This document shows positions 40,183 to 49,293 of a DNA stretch of 64,000 nucleotides, one piece after another. Positions within the stretch are counted from its first letter, which is position 1. Every line of letters starts with the position of its first letter. Source of the stretch: Cyanobium usitatum str. Tous (lineage in GTDB: Bacteria; Cyanobacteriota; Cyanobacteriia; PCC-6307; Cyanobiaceae); contig NZ_OY986431.1 in the NCBI RefSeq assembly GCF_963920485.1, positions 1,860,001 through 1,924,000 of the forward strand. Reading direction: 5' to 3'. The position numbers were made by a program, and so were the translations under genes. Below the pieces are notes generated by a model that saw only the letters and a list, made by a program, of their open reading frames with translations, searched no databases and was not told the DNA's origin.

Positions 40183-40916
40183 TTACACCCAGACCACCCA
40201 GCACACCGGCCACTGCCATAAACCAGAGCGGCGAAATGCGGGGGCGCAACATCAGCACGCAAACCAGCACTGACACCACTCTCGAGCGCCATATCAACAA
40301 TCCTGGCCATTTGGCCGCGGCTACGAACGCTGCTCCACACCAGCCCCACAGTGAGGTCGGGATGGAAAAAGCTGCGGTTCCAGTCGGCCTCAAAGCCAGC
40401 GATCACCTGCTCTACAACAGGCACCGCGTAGCTGACGACTCCGTAGTCACGGGTCTCAGTGAAGTATTTGTCGCTGAGGTTGAAGGTGGCAACCAGCACG
40501 CAGGTGGAATCCACCACCAGCGACTTCTCGTGGGTCAAGGGAAGGGCTTCGCTGGTCCAGGCCACCTCAATGCCGCAGGCGCCGAGCCGCCCATAGGCCT
40601 CATCATTCCAACGGTCGCCGCCGGAGGTGTGTGGATTGAGCATCACCCGCACCTGCACGCCACGCTGGTGCGCCCGGATCAAGGCATGCTCGACAGTCTC
40701 CGACTGCAACTTGAACTGCTTGAGCCGAAGTGTCTCCTGGGCAGCATCAATCAAGGCCACCACAGCCACTGCGCCGTCATCGGGCATCACCAGCAGCTGC
40801 TGCTGATGGTGCAGATGGTTCAGCCCGCCCTGGGTTTGGGTCATCCCTTCTGGGAGCCTGATCCCCCTTTTTAGAGCAGCTGCCGCCTGTAGCAATGCCA
40901 GCCCCGATACCTGCAA
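40179..40916 (-). CDS. Truncated phospholipase D-like protein, probable gene remnant
   Basis: 245 residues (an ATG at 40844 gives 221). The first half is a good PLD-like domain: LLVMPDDGAVAVVALIDAAQ, VEHALIRAHQRGVQVRVMLN, and one HKD motif LTHEKSLVVDSTCVLVATFN. The GLVWSSVRSRGQMARIVDMA segment that opens the second domain is there, but the rest, including the second HKD motif needed to complete an active site, is missing and is replaced by an unrelated 25-residue tail. It is inserted backwards between minC and minD. It may be non-functional or act as a dimer. Confidence 0.7.
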   Translation of the reverse strand: MQVSGLALLQAAAALKRGIRLPEGMTQTQGGLNHLHHQQQLLVMPDDGAVAVVALIDAAQETLRLKQFKLQSETVEHALIRAHQRGVQVRVMLNPHTSGGDRWNDEAYGRLGACGIEVAWTSEALPLTHEKSLVVDSTCVLVATFNLSDKYFTETRDYGVVSYAVPVVEQVIAGFEADWNRSFFHPDLTVGLVWSSVRSRGQMARIVDMALESGVSAGLRADVAPPHFAALVYGSGRCAGWSGCN

Positions 40917-40959
40917 CTCAAAGTTTTGGCCTTAACCTGCACTCAATCCAGCCTGTGCC

Positions 40960-41778
40960 GTGGCCGCCACGTCTACCCGCTACATCCTGATCTGCTCTGG
41001 CAAGGGAGGCGTGGGCAAAACCACCCTCACCGCCAACCTCGGCATTGCTCTTGCCAAGCAAGGGGCTCGCACCGCCGTGCTCGATGCCGACTTCGGCCTA
41101 CGCAACCTCGACTTGTTGCTCGGCCTAGAAAACCGGATCGTATACACAGCCCAGGAGGTGCTGGCGGAAACCTGTCGGCTCGAGCAAGCATTGGTAAAAC
41201 ATAAGCAGGAGCCAAATCTGGCCTTGCTTCCCGCTGGCAATCCACGGATGCTCGAGTGGCTCCAGCCCGACGACATGCGCAAGATCGCTGCCATGCTGGG
41301 AGAGCATTTTGATTACGTATTAATCGATGCACCGGCGGGAATTGAGGGCGGCTTCAAGAACGCCATGGCGGCCGCACGCGAAGCAATCGTGGTCACGACA
41401 CCAGAGGTTTCGGCCGTGCGCGATGCCGACAGGGTGATTGGCCTGCTCAACAGTGAAGGCATAAAGCCGATCCAGCTTGTGCTGAACCGGGTGCGGCCAA
41501 AAATGATGGCAAATCAGGAGATGCTGGGCGTCAGCGATGTCACCGACATCCTGGCCCTGCCCCTACTTGGCCTAGTGCTGGAAGACGAACAGGTGATTGT
41601 GAGCACCAACCGCGGTGAGCCCCTCACCCTGACCGGCAATAGTTCACCGGCTGGCCGCGCTTACTTCAATGTGGCTCGCCGCCTGCAGGGTGAAGAGGTG
41701 CCACTGATCGATCCGAGCAAAGAGCGCAAAGGGCTGCGGGCCTCGATCGGGCGCCTGATGCAAACCAAGATCTTCTGA
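40960..41778 (+). CDS. minD: Septum site-determining protein MinD
   Basis: 272 residues from GTG. ParA/MinD-type ATPase; deviant Walker [21 protein letters not shown], then [39 protein letters not shown] (Walker B) and a C-terminal amphipathic membrane-targeting segment [10 protein letters not shown]. It oscillates with MinE and recruits MinC to the membrane. minE follows 5 bases later. Confidence 0.97.
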   Translation: MAATSTRYILICSGKGGVGKTTLTANLGIALAKQGARTAVLDADFGLRNLDLLLGLENRIVYTAQEVLAETCRLEQALVKHKQEPNLALLPAGNPRMLEWLQPDDMRKIAAMLGEHFDYVLIDAPAGIEGGFKNAMAAAREAIVVTTPEVSAVRDADRVIGLLNSEGIKPIQLVLNRVRPKMMANQEMLGVSDVTDILALPLLGLVLEDEQVIVSTNRGEPLTLTGNSSPAGRAYFNVARRLQGEEVPLIDPSKERKGLRASIGRLMQTKIF

Positions 41779-41783
41779 AGCCG

Positions 41784-42098
41784 ATGACCTTGCTTGATGT
41801 GATTAACAAACTGTTGGGGCGGCATCCCGCCAGTGCCAACACGGCTAAGCAACGACTGCAGTTGGTGCTAGCCCACGACCGCAGCGACCTCAATCCAGAG
41901 CTGCTGCAACAAATGCGTCGGGAAATCCTTGAGGTTGTGAGTCGTTATGTGGAAATCGACTTTGAGGAAGGGGATGTGACCCTGGAAACGGAGGACCGAG
42001 TAACAGCCCTGGTAGCAAACCTGCCGATTCGGCGAGCCAAGTTGCCAGCTCCCGCTCCTATCTCTGAGCCAACCCTGGAGAGCGAACTCAGTTCCTGA
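41784..42098 (+). CDS. minE: Cell division topological specificity factor MinE
   Basis: 104 residues. N-terminal anti-MinC/MinD region with [20 protein letters not shown], then the dimerisation domain [20 protein letters not shown]. The last 20 residues are Pro/Glu-rich. Directly downstream of minD, forming one unit. Confidence 0.96.
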   Translation: MTLLDVINKLLGRHPASANTAKQRLQLVLAHDRSDLNPELLQQMRREILEVVSRYVEIDFEEGDVTLETEDRVTALVANLPIRRAKLPAPAPISEPTLESELSS

Positions 42099-42136
42099 GA
42101 CAGTGTGGGAACTCTGAGGGGCGCCGCACCAATGCC

Positions 42137-42349
42137 ATGCCCTGTTCAAACGCCTTCGAGCATTCAGAACTCTCCGCCGCAGAGCGGCGTGTGCTCCAGC
42201 AACTAGAACGGGGCTACAGCAACAAGGCAATTGCCGCCGCCTTAATTCTCAGCAGGCGTACGGTCGAAAGCCATATATCTAGCCTGCTGGCCAAAACCGG
42301 CTGTCAAAGCCGCACCCAGCTGCTGCTCTGGGCACTGGGTGAGCGATAA
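42137..42349 (+). CDS. Small LuxR-type HTH-only regulator
   Basis: 70 residues, consisting almost entirely of a LuxR/GerE helix-turn-helix: LSAAERRVLQQLERGYSNKA, IAAALILSRRTVESHISSLL, AKTGCQSRTQLLLWALGER. No receiver or ligand domain. It resembles the small redox-responsive PedR (Ssl0564) type of cyanobacteria, and it has a Cys in KTGCQ, but homology is from memory only. 38 bases after minE; may be transcribed with it. Confidence 0.85.
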   Translation: MPCSNAFEHSELSAAERRVLQQLERGYSNKAIAAALILSRRTVESHISSLLAKTGCQSRTQLLLWALGER

Positions 42350-42383
42350 AGTGAAAGGTGGTTGCCGCCTAGCGACTTCCATT

Positions 42384-42455
42384 GCCGGCTTAGCTCAGTG
42401 GTAGAGCAGCGCTTTTGTAAAGCGAAGGCCATCGGTTCAAATCCGTTAGCCGGCT
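42384..42455 (+). tRNA. trnT: tRNA-Thr(TGT)
   Basis: Acceptor arms GCCGGCT and AGCCGGC, D-arm GCTCAGTGGTAGAGC, anticodon loop TTTGTAA (TGT) and T-arm CGGTTCAAATCCG. The first anticodon-stem pair is a G-A mismatch; the rest pairs well. Confidence 0.93.
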
Positions 42456-42465
42456 TATTCGATCC

Positions 42466-42630
42466 TCAATTTCGAGCAGCGTTGCCAGCCAGAAGCCAGA
42501 TACCAAGGGCCAGCAGTACCCAGGGCAAAAAGCTGAGCTCCATCAAGTCGGACAAGACATGAAGCAAGGGCTCCATAGTCCAATAGAACACCGCTACCGA
42601 GACCGCCACCACAACAATCAGTGCCCCCAT
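42466..42630 (-). CDS. Small two-helix membrane protein (54 residues)
   Basis: Begins MGALIVVVAVSVAVFYWTME (first helix) and has a second helix in LSFLPWVLLALGIWLLAG, ending AARN. A ribosome-binding site AGGAG lies 10 bases before the ATG. It is encoded 12 bases downstream of tsaC on the same strand. Function unknown. The two-helix layout with a short polar loop and the SD sequence make it a likely real gene. Confidence 0.65.
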   Translation of the reverse strand: MGALIVVVAVSVAVFYWTMEPLLHVLSDLMELSFLPWVLLALGIWLLAGNAARN

Positions 42631-42642
42631 CCCTACGCGCTC

Positions 42643-43254
42643 CTAGATACCTGGGGGCAGTAGAGCACCGGCTCGCAATACAAGCCAGCCTGCCTCAGGG
42701 CGCCAAGCAACCACCGTGCTGGCCTGACCTGCGCCGAGGGGCCAGGGGATCGGTGCCAAAAGCGGCACCCCGGGAAATTGCTGGGCAGCCTCCTGAGCTG
42801 TGCAGGCGGCCGGACAGCCTGAAATGTTGGCGCTGGTTGTAGCCAAGGGGCCACTGAGCTGCAGCAAGGCCTGGGCTTCCGCACTGGCCGGCAGTCGCAG
42901 GCCCAGGCTCGACCCACCGGGATTGAGAGTCTCTGCCACCACTCCAACGGCAGGCAGAACCAAAGTGACCGCCCCTGGCCAGGCCCAAGCAGCCATCTCC
43001 AACCACTCGGAGCGCGGCGCTATACCGAGGCATGCAAACAAAGCTTCGGAGCTGGCCGCCATCAAGATCAAAGGCTTGTCTGCCGAGCGCTGTTTCAGGC
43101 GCCAAAGCTGGTTGGCCTGGCCCGGTGAAGCCGCCAGGGCTGGCAAGGTATCTGTGGGGAAAAGGGCAGCAGAACCCTCCAGGAGCCGTGCCGCCAGATC
43201 TGGCGACTCCAAGGCTGGAGATGGAACCGGCATCAATCCAGGCTTAATGGTCAT
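42643..43254 (-). CDS. tsaC: Threonylcarbamoyl-AMP synthase (Sua5/YciO/YrdC)
   Basis: 203 residues from ATG 43254, which overlaps the prmC stop by 11 bases; a longer frame from 43293 adds 13 residues. Makes threonylcarbamoyl-AMP for the t6A37 tRNA modification. Motifs: ALFPTDTLPALAASPGQANQ, LWRLKQRSADKPLILMAAS, WPGAVTLVLPAV, LGLRLPASAEAQALL, and LATTSANISGCPA. Most similar to the YrdC-like single-domain form. Confidence 0.92.
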   Translation of the reverse strand: MTIKPGLMPVPSPALESPDLAARLLEGSAALFPTDTLPALAASPGQANQLWRLKQRSADKPLILMAASSEALFACLGIAPRSEWLEMAAWAWPGAVTLVLPAVGVVAETLNPGGSSLGLRLPASAEAQALLQLSGPLATTSANISGCPAACTAQEAAQQFPGVPLLAPIPWPLGAGQASTVVAWRPEAGWLVLRAGALLPPGI

Positions 43255-44140
43255 GGCAATCCCCGCCCGATCCTGGCCAGCGAGCCGACGCAAAGCGCTC
43301 TACACCCTCGAGATCCCCATGGGCCCGCACCTCGGCATATCCGGCAGCATTGAGTAGATCGATCACCGCATGGCTCTGGTCGAAGTGATGCTCCATCAGC
43401 AGCAGACCACCAGGCGCAAGGGCCGCCGCCCCACCCGCCACTATTAAGCGCAGGGCATCGAGTCCATCGACTCCGCCATCGAGGGCAAGGGCCGGCTCAT
43501 GCTCCCTCACCCCGGGCTCCAAACCAGCCCATACAGCAGTCGGTATGTAGGGGGGATTGGTCACCACCAGCTCAAACCGTCCCCACCAGGGGCTCAACGG
43601 CTGCCACCAACTGCCCTCCAGCAATTGCACCTGATCAGCAACGCCAGCTGCCGCCAGATTGAAGGCCGCCTGGCGAAGAGCCCCTGGACTGCAGTCGACG
43701 GCCCAGCCACGACTGGACGGCCAGGCCAGGGCCAAGGCCAGGGCCATACAGCCAGAGCCGGTGCCGAGATCGGCCCAACAGCCCTGGCCGGAAGGGGCCA
43801 GCTCCAGGGCCAGCTCCACCAGTAATTCCGTTTCCTGCCTAGGGATCAGCACTCCTGGGGCCACGCTGATTTCCAGGTCACGCCAGGGGCAGCGCCCCAC
43901 AAGATATTGAAGCGGCTCGGCTGTATCGAGATGGCAGCGCCACATCGCCTCCAATTGGCTGAGATCACAGGCCAGTTGAACCGGCAACTGAGGCTGAAGC
44001 CGCAGCTGCTGTTGAACCCGCCAGGGCAGGCCTCCCGCCAGATCCAGCAGCCAGTCGAGATCACCAGGGCTGCCGCCCAGGGCTAGTTGCTGTCGCCGCC
44101 AGGCCAACAACTGCTCCCCATCGAGCTGCCCATTCACCAT
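43244..44140 (-). CDS. prmC: Peptide chain release factor N5-glutamine methyltransferase
   Basis: 298 residues. Methylates the GGQ glutamine of release factors. The N-terminal helical domain carries LLDLAGGLPW-type residues, and the SAM domain has VLIPRQETELLVELAL, WADLGTGSGCMALALALAWP and the catalytic VVTNPPYIP. C-terminal end overlaps tsaC, indicating an operon. Confidence 0.96.
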   Translation of the reverse strand: MVNGQLDGEQLLAWRRQQLALGGSPGDLDWLLDLAGGLPWRVQQQLRLQPQLPVQLACDLSQLEAMWRCHLDTAEPLQYLVGRCPWRDLEISVAPGVLIPRQETELLVELALELAPSGQGCWADLGTGSGCMALALALAWPSSRGWAVDCSPGALRQAAFNLAAAGVADQVQLLEGSWWQPLSPWWGRFELVVTNPPYIPTAVWAGLEPGVREHEPALALDGGVDGLDALRLIVAGGAAALAPGGLLLMEHHFDQSHAVIDLLNAAGYAEVRAHGDLEGVERFASARWPGSGGDCHDH

Positions 44141-44149
44141 GGCTTCAGG

Positions 44150-45304
44150 CTAGGCCGGACGCCAGCAAAGCCCAGGCTCAGCCCGCACCAGCCCCTGAAG
44201 CTCTAAGGCCAGCAAACGGGAGGCAAGGGAGGCTGCCGGCTGCTCCAGCATCAGGCAGAGCTGCTCAAGCGAAGCTCCATGCCCCAAGGCTTCTAGCAGC
44301 GCGGGATCGGCCGATCGCAGTAGCCCGTGGGCGGCCGCAGGAGCAGCGGGATCTGGCGAGGCCAGGGGGCCAGGCCCTAGCTGGCGAATTAAATCTGCGG
44401 GCTCAAGCAGCACCGTGGCGTCTTGGGCGAGCAGACGATTGCTACCGGCAGCCGATGCCTTGCCCGCATCAGCCGGCACGGCCCAGACCGGCAACTCCTG
44501 CTGCATGGCGAGGGTGGCCGACTGGAGGGCCCCACTGCGTATAGGGCACTCGACTACCACCACCGCCCGAGCCAGGCCGACCTGCAGCCGGTTGCGAGCC
44601 GCAAAATGACCTGCCTGCACCGCAGTGCCCGCCGGCAACTCGCTCACCAGCAGCCCCCCAGCACCCACCTCAGCCTGCAACTGCTGATGGTGCCTTGGAT
44701 AAACCCGCTCAAGGGGAGTGCCCAACACCCCCACAGGCCGGCCGCCCTTGGACAAGCAGCCCCGGTGGGCGGCTCCGTCGATCCCTTCTGCCAGGCCACT
44801 CACCACCGGCCAACCCGCCTGGGCAAGGGCCGCACCGATCGCCTCAGCCATGGCCACCCCATGCAGGGAGGGCCGGCGCGTGCCCACAACCGCAATGGCC
44901 TGGCGGCGCCGAAGCAGGGGCCACAACCCGCCCTTACCCCGCCAATACAGGCGCAGAGGCGGCCGCGCCAAGGCGAGCAACTCGGGCGGAAAGGCCGGAT
45001 CAGCCGGCACCAACACCCCCTTGCCGCCGCGCAGCTCTTGGCAGAGACGGGGCAAGGGATCGAGACCCCAGCGATCGCGATAACGCTGCAGCTGGCGGCA
45101 GCCCACCGCACCAAAACCGGCAAGGGCAGCAAAGGCCTCGAGCGGTGCGCCCCAGGCTGCGGCCCAGCCACAAAAGTTGTCCCGAATGGCAACCAGCCGC
45201 TGGGCGCCAATTCCTGGGCAACCCGACCACAGCAGCCACCAAAGCCGCTGCTCCTGATTCCAACCGGCGCCATCGGCGCTCCGCAGCAGCCCCTGAATCG
45301 CCAT
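44150..45304 (-). CDS. dprA: DNA-processing protein DprA (Smf)
   Basis: 384 residues. Loads RecA on incoming single-stranded DNA during natural transformation. The Rossmann-like core is visible in AIAVVGTRRPSLHGVAMAEA, WPVVSGLAEGIDGAAHRGCL, VGVLGTPLERVYPRHHQQL and GLARAVVVVECPIRSGALQS. An N-terminal SAM-like region and a C-terminal winged domain (LEQLCLMLEQPAASLASRLL) flank it. 9 bases before prmC on the same strand. Confidence 0.94.
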   Translation of the reverse strand: MAIQGLLRSADGAGWNQEQRLWWLLWSGCPGIGAQRLVAIRDNFCGWAAAWGAPLEAFAALAGFGAVGCRQLQRYRDRWGLDPLPRLCQELRGGKGVLVPADPAFPPELLALARPPLRLYWRGKGGLWPLLRRRQAIAVVGTRRPSLHGVAMAEAIGAALAQAGWPVVSGLAEGIDGAAHRGCLSKGGRPVGVLGTPLERVYPRHHQQLQAEVGAGGLLVSELPAGTAVQAGHFAARNRLQVGLARAVVVVECPIRSGALQSATLAMQQELPVWAVPADAGKASAAGSNRLLAQDATVLLEPADLIRQLGPGPLASPDPAAPAAAHGLLRSADPALLEALGHGASLEQLCLMLEQPAASLASRLLALELQGLVRAEPGLCWRPA

Positions 45305-45331
45305 GACGCCTTCAGTACAGATGTACTGATC

Positions 45332-45778
45332 CTAATGCGGTCCCCGCGCCAGGGTCGCAACCGCGGCCGCCAGATCCGCGGGCAAGCGGCGCACCAGCCG
45401 GCGCTGATCCAGCCCAGGGGCGCTCTCCACCAGCACAAGCTCAACCCTTGCCTCAGCCGCCAGCTTTCCGCTTGCAGCGACAAAACGGCTTCGCCAGGGC
45501 AATTTCAGACCAACGCGCGGCAGCACCTCGCTCCACAGCTGCACAGCTTCGCCGTGAAACAGGGGCTGCTTGTAGTCAATGGTCAAACTCACCACCGGCA
45601 GCTCCAAGCCCCGAGCGGAAAGATCGCTGTAGGCGATACCAGCTGCAGCTAGGGCCTCTACCCGCGCCTCCTCAAGCCAAGCCAAGTAAGCGCCATGCCA
45701 CATCACGCCGGCGTGATCCGTGTGTTGGGGCAGCACACGGCGCTCCAGCAACCAGCCCTCAGCCACTCTTTTCACCAA
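45332..45778 (-). CDS. 4HBT-family acyl-CoA thioesterase
   Basis: 148 residues. Hot-dog fold with RRVLPQHTDHAGVMWHGAYL, where the Asp of HTDHAG is the usual catalytic residue, followed by WLEEARVEALAAAGIAY. In cyanobacteria a member of this family hydrolyses DHNA-CoA in phylloquinone synthesis (menI-type), but YbgC-like and other substrates are equally possible. It lies 27 bases upstream of dprA, same strand. Confidence 0.82.
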   Translation of the reverse strand: MVKRVAEGWLLERRVLPQHTDHAGVMWHGAYLAWLEEARVEALAAAGIAYSDLSARGLELPVVSLTIDYKQPLFHGEAVQLWSEVLPRVGLKLPWRSRFVAASGKLAAEARVELVLVESAPGLDQRRLVRRLPADLAAAVATLARGPH

Positions 45779-45888
45779 AGCTGGGCCTGCTTGGCCGAAG
45801 GGGGATGGTTGCGGTGTGGCGGGCAGATGGTTTGCGCTTGCAGATCGGACATAGGGTGACAGGCAGCCTGCTACTTCGAGTCGCCTCA

Positions 45889-46737
45889 GTGTTTCGCAAC
45901 GTTCTAATCGCCGATTCCGGCAAAGGCCACGTGGAAGAGATGGTGCGCATGCTGCGCGACATCCCGGCGGTGCGTGCGGCCCGCATCAACCTGCTGCACG
46001 TGGTGCCTGAGCAGGCTGGTGAGAGCTTCGCGGACCAATCCCAAAAAGCGGCGACTATCGCCGCCGAAGCCGTGCAGCGGCTCGGGCTCAACCCCAGCGA
46101 GGTGAACACAATCATTCGCCAGGGAGACACCAAGCAAACGGTGCTGAAGGTGGCCGACGAACTCAACAGCGACCTGATCGTGATGGGCTCCAGAGGCATG
46201 GGTCGCCTTCAATCGATCCTTAGCAACAGCGCCAGCCAATACGTATTCCAGCTGTCGACCAGGCCGATGCTGCTGGTGCGCGACGACCTTTACATCCGCC
46301 ACATCAACCGGGTGATGGTTGCCATCGATGGCACCGGGGTCGGAGACGACGCCCTGAAACTGGCCTGCGAGCTTGTGCGGGAGATTCCTGGCGGCAGCCT
46401 CACCGGCGTGCACGTAACCCGCCAAGACATCACCCCTTCTCGGGGCGGCAAATCCCCAGCCGATGAAGTACTCGAGAAAGCAAGCCAGCGAGCCCGTAGC
46501 TACGGAGTGGAGCTCAAGGCAGTGCACCTCAGCGGCGATGTCGGCCGCAGAGTATGCGCCGCCGCTGAGGATCTCAAAGCCGACCTGCTGGTGATCGCTT
46601 CCCAGGATCGGCGCCCGGTGGTTGCTCGCGGCCTCGTCGACATCGACCGGCTACTGGGCAGCTCGGTGAGCGACTACATCCGCGTTCACGCCCCAGCCCC
46701 TGTGTTGCTGGTGCGGGAGCCTGAAGGGAGGCGCTAG
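45889..46737 (+). CDS. Tandem universal stress protein
   Basis: 282 residues from GTG giving [20 protein letters not shown]; longer upstream frames are antisense to the thioesterase. Two UspA domains: the first has [20 protein letters not shown], matching the ATP-binding G-x2-G-x9-G-S motif; the second is more degenerate ([16 protein letters not shown]). Probably a cytosolic stress or metabolic regulator. Its stop overlaps the psbM stop by a few bases at a CTAG. Confidence 0.9.
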   Translation: MFRNVLIADSGKGHVEEMVRMLRDIPAVRAARINLLHVVPEQAGESFADQSQKAATIAAEAVQRLGLNPSEVNTIIRQGDTKQTVLKVADELNSDLIVMGSRGMGRLQSILSNSASQYVFQLSTRPMLLVRDDLYIRHINRVMVAIDGTGVGDDALKLACELVREIPGGSLTGVHVTRQDITPSRGGKSPADEVLEKASQRARSYGVELKAVHLSGDVGRRVCAAAEDLKADLLVIASQDRRPVVARGLVDIDRLLGSSVSDYIRVHAPAPVLLVREPEGRR

Positions 46738-46841
46738 CCCCCCTGGCGGCTGTTGGTTTGGATGTAAAGAATGATCAAAAAGACCGCGGGAACCAACACG
46801 AACAAAAGGCTGGCAACAAAGCCGAGATCGTTGGTTTCCAT
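46734..46841 (-). CDS. psbM: Photosystem II reaction centre protein M
   Basis: 35 residues, too short for most gene callers. [20 protein letters not shown] with [15 protein letters not shown] is a clear PsbM: one membrane helix at the PSII dimer interface. It lies downstream of the ferredoxin gene on the same strand and ends tail-to-tail with the stress protein. Confidence 0.95.
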   Translation of the reverse strand: METNDLGFVASLLFVLVPAVFLIILYIQTNSRQGG

Positions 46842-46889
46842 GGCTGAAGGGGAAGTGAGGGGAGGGTATCACCGCCAAATGGGCGCTTC

Positions 46890-47375
46890 TCAGGAGGCTT
46901 CACCGCTCGTTGCGGTTGGCGCCTGTTCTTCACCCTCGCTGGGGCCTTCAGCCCCATCCTCTAAATCCTCGTCGCCTTCCTGCGCCGGAGGGGCAGGCCA
47001 GGCTGTGGGGCCGCTGGGCAGGGGCTTGGTCTGGGCCTCCGCCACCAAATTTTCCTGGTCGGCCATGCCCACTTGGGGCCGAGTCAAAACCAAAACAGAC
47101 TGCTGAACCATGGTTTGACAGGCAAGCCGCCAGGTTTGGGGGCGCCGGCGCAGTTTTTGGTCTTCCACGGGGGTGCGGGCGCTCAGCACCTGGGCAGCGG
47201 TGCCCTCCGGAATGGCCACAAAGCAGGTGATGCACTGGCCGCAGCCGCCGCAATTGCCTAGGGCACCCTTGAGCCCATAGAGCTGAATGCCCTCCCGCAA
47301 AGCCACTTCTCGCAGGTTTTCGCCGGGGTAGCACTCAATGTCGCGGCCCTCGCGAACAAATCGGATCACGGGCAT
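46890..47375 (-). CDS. 2Fe-2S ferredoxin with long acidic tail
   Basis: 161 residues. The ferredoxin domain (about 1-95) has Cys42, Cys48, Cys51 and Cys86 as likely ligands (C-x5-C-x2-C-x34-C) plus an extra Cys45. The tail from about 125 is rich in Glu/Asp/Gly and Pro ([20 protein letters not shown]) and looks disordered. It is divergent from psbB and upstream of psbM; it probably carries electrons in a photosynthesis-related reaction, but the partner is not known. Confidence 0.85.
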   Translation of the reverse strand: MPVIRFVREGRDIECYPGENLREVALREGIQLYGLKGALGNCGGCGQCITCFVAIPEGTAAQVLSARTPVEDQKLRRRPQTWRLACQTMVQQSVLVLTRPQVGMADQENLVAEAQTKPLPSGPTAWPAPPAQEGDEDLEDGAEGPSEGEEQAPTATSGEAS

Positions 47376-47489
47376 GAAACCTTTCTGCAGAGGTCTTCAT
47401 TCTGGGCCAGGCCGTTGCGGTCCGTTACCTGGAGCGCACGGCGGCCGGAGCGCCCCTTACGATCGCCCAACCCACCCAGAACTACCCCC

Positions 47490-49049
47490 ATGGGATTGCC
47501 CTGGTATCGGGTGCACACGGTCGTGATCAACGACCCGGGCCGTCTGCTCGCCGTGCACCTCATGCACACCGCCCTGGTTGCCGGCTGGGCCGGCTCCATG
47601 GCGCTCTATGAGCTCGCAATTTTTGATCCGTCCGACGCGGTACTCAACCCGATGTGGCGCCAGGGCATGTTCGTCATGCCCTTCATGGCCCGACTCGGCG
47701 TTACCGGCAGCTGGGGCGGCTGGAGCATCACCGGCGAGACCGGTGTTGATCCAGGCTTCTGGAGCTTTGAAGGTGTGGCTGCAGCCCACATCGTCTTTAG
47801 CGGCCTGCTCTTCTTGGCCGCCATCTGGCACTGGACCTACTGGGATCTAGAGATCTGGCAGGACCCACGCACCGGCGAACCAGCCCTCGATCTGCCCAAA
47901 ATTTTTGGCATCCACCTGCTGCTTGCCGGCCTTGGTTGCTTCGGATTCGGGGCCTTTCACCTCACCGGGGTCTTCGGGCCTGGCATGTGGGTCAGTGATC
48001 CCTATGGAGTCACGGGTCACTTGGAGGCAGTCCAACCATCTTGGGGACCAGAAGGATTCAATCCCTTCAACCCTGGCGGCATCGTGGCCCACCACATTGC
48101 CGCTGGCATCGTTGGAATCATTGCTGGCATTTTCCACATCACAACTCGACCGCCGGAGCGCCTCTACAAGGCCCTCCGCATGGGCAACATCGAAACGGTG
48201 CTGGCCTCGGCCATCGCGGCCGTGTTCTTTGCAGCCTTCATTGTTGCCGGCACTATGTGGTACGGCGCTGCCGCAACCCCTGTAGAGCTGTTTGGCCCCA
48301 CCCGCTATCAGTGGGACCAGAGCTACTTCAAGACGGAAATCAATCGTCGAGTCCAAACAGCTCTCGACAACGGAGCCACCAAGGAACAGGCCTATGCCTC
48401 GATTCCTGAGAAGCTGGCCTTCTATGACTACGTCGGCAACAGTCCTGCCAAGGGCGGCCTGTTCCGGGTTGGTCCGATGGTGAATGGCGACGGCTTGCCC
48501 ACCGGCTGGATTGGCCACATCTCCTTCACCGACAAAGATGGCCGGGATCTGGAAGTGCGCCGCCTGCCCAACTTCTTCGAGAACTTCCCTGTGATTCTCC
48601 TAGACCAAGAGGGAATCGTGCGAGCTGACATTCCCTTCCGCCGTGCTGAAGCGAAGTACTCCTTCGAGCAGACCGGCGTAACCGCAACCGTTTACGGAGG
48701 CGCCCTCAACGGCCAGGTCTTCACTGATCCTGCCGATGTGAAGCGCCTGGCCCGCAAGGCCCAGCTCGGGGAAGCCTTCGAATTTGACCGGGAGACTTAT
48801 CACTCCGACGGTGTATTCCGTAGCTCGCCCCGGGGCTGGTTCACCTTTGGCCACGCCACCTTCGCCCTTCTCTTCTTCTTCGGCCACATCTGGCACGGTG
48901 CTCGCACCCTGTATCGCGATGTGTTTGCCGGTATTGATCCTGACCTTGGCGAACAAGTGGAATTCGGTCTCTTCCAGAAATTGGGAGACCGCTCGACCCG
49001 TCGTCTGCCCGAGGGCTACGTGCCCCCGGCAGGCAGTCCCCTCAGCTGA
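47490..49049 (+). CDS. psbB: Photosystem II CP47 chlorophyll apoprotein
   Basis: 519 residues from the ATG giving [20 protein letters not shown]; a 25-codon longer frame is rejected. Inner antenna of PSII with six membrane helices and many His ligands to chlorophyll (for example [34 protein letters not shown]). The large lumenal loop is present and the C-terminus ends PPAGSPLS. psbT follows 24 bases later. Confidence 0.99.
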   Translation: MGLPWYRVHTVVINDPGRLLAVHLMHTALVAGWAGSMALYELAIFDPSDAVLNPMWRQGMFVMPFMARLGVTGSWGGWSITGETGVDPGFWSFEGVAAAHIVFSGLLFLAAIWHWTYWDLEIWQDPRTGEPALDLPKIFGIHLLLAGLGCFGFGAFHLTGVFGPGMWVSDPYGVTGHLEAVQPSWGPEGFNPFNPGGIVAHHIAAGIVGIIAGIFHITTRPPERLYKALRMGNIETVLASAIAAVFFAAFIVAGTMWYGAAATPVELFGPTRYQWDQSYFKTEINRRVQTALDNGATKEQAYASIPEKLAFYDYVGNSPAKGGLFRVGPMVNGDGLPTGWIGHISFTDKDGRDLEVRRLPNFFENFPVILLDQEGIVRADIPFRRAEAKYSFEQTGVTATVYGGALNGQVFTDPADVKRLARKAQLGEAFEFDRETYHSDGVFRSSPRGWFTFGHATFALLFFFGHIWHGARTLYRDVFAGIDPDLGEQVEFGLFQKLGDRSTRRLPEGYVPPAGSPLS

Positions 49050-49073
49050 ACGCCAGCACCCCCGAGGACATCC

Positions 49074-49169
49074 ATGGAAAGCTTCGCTTACATCCTGATC
49101 CTGGCCCTGGCCATCTCCACGCTCTTCTTTGCAATCGCCTTCCGCGATCCCCCCAAGATCGGCAAATAA
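49074..49169 (+). CDS. psbT: Photosystem II reaction centre protein T
   Basis: 31 residues: [20 protein letters not shown] then [11 protein letters not shown]. One membrane helix, at the PSII dimer interface. The psbB-psbT pair is standard in cyanobacteria, and a terminator follows. Confidence 0.97.
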   Translation: MESFAYILILALAISTLFFAIAFRDPPKIGK

Positions 49170-49186
49170 TCAGCCAGAGCCCTTTA

Positions 49187-49214
49187 AAGCCCCTGCTTCG
49201 GCAGGGGCTTTTTT
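49187..49214 (+). terminator. Rho-independent terminator after psbB-psbT
   Basis: A perfect 10-bp stem AAGCCCCTGC / GCAGGGGCTT with a TTCG tetraloop is followed by TTTTG. Confidence 0.95.
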
Positions 49215-49293
49215 GTTGTGCAATAGGCGAATGCAGGCCTTTCCAAATGAAAAAGTGCTGCTTACACTTGAAAGACACGCCCGGATGCCAGGG

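Noticed and set aside
44423-45652. Long plus-strand ORF opposite dprA and the thioesterase
   Set aside because: Antisense to two genes with strong family motifs; composition is low-complexity.
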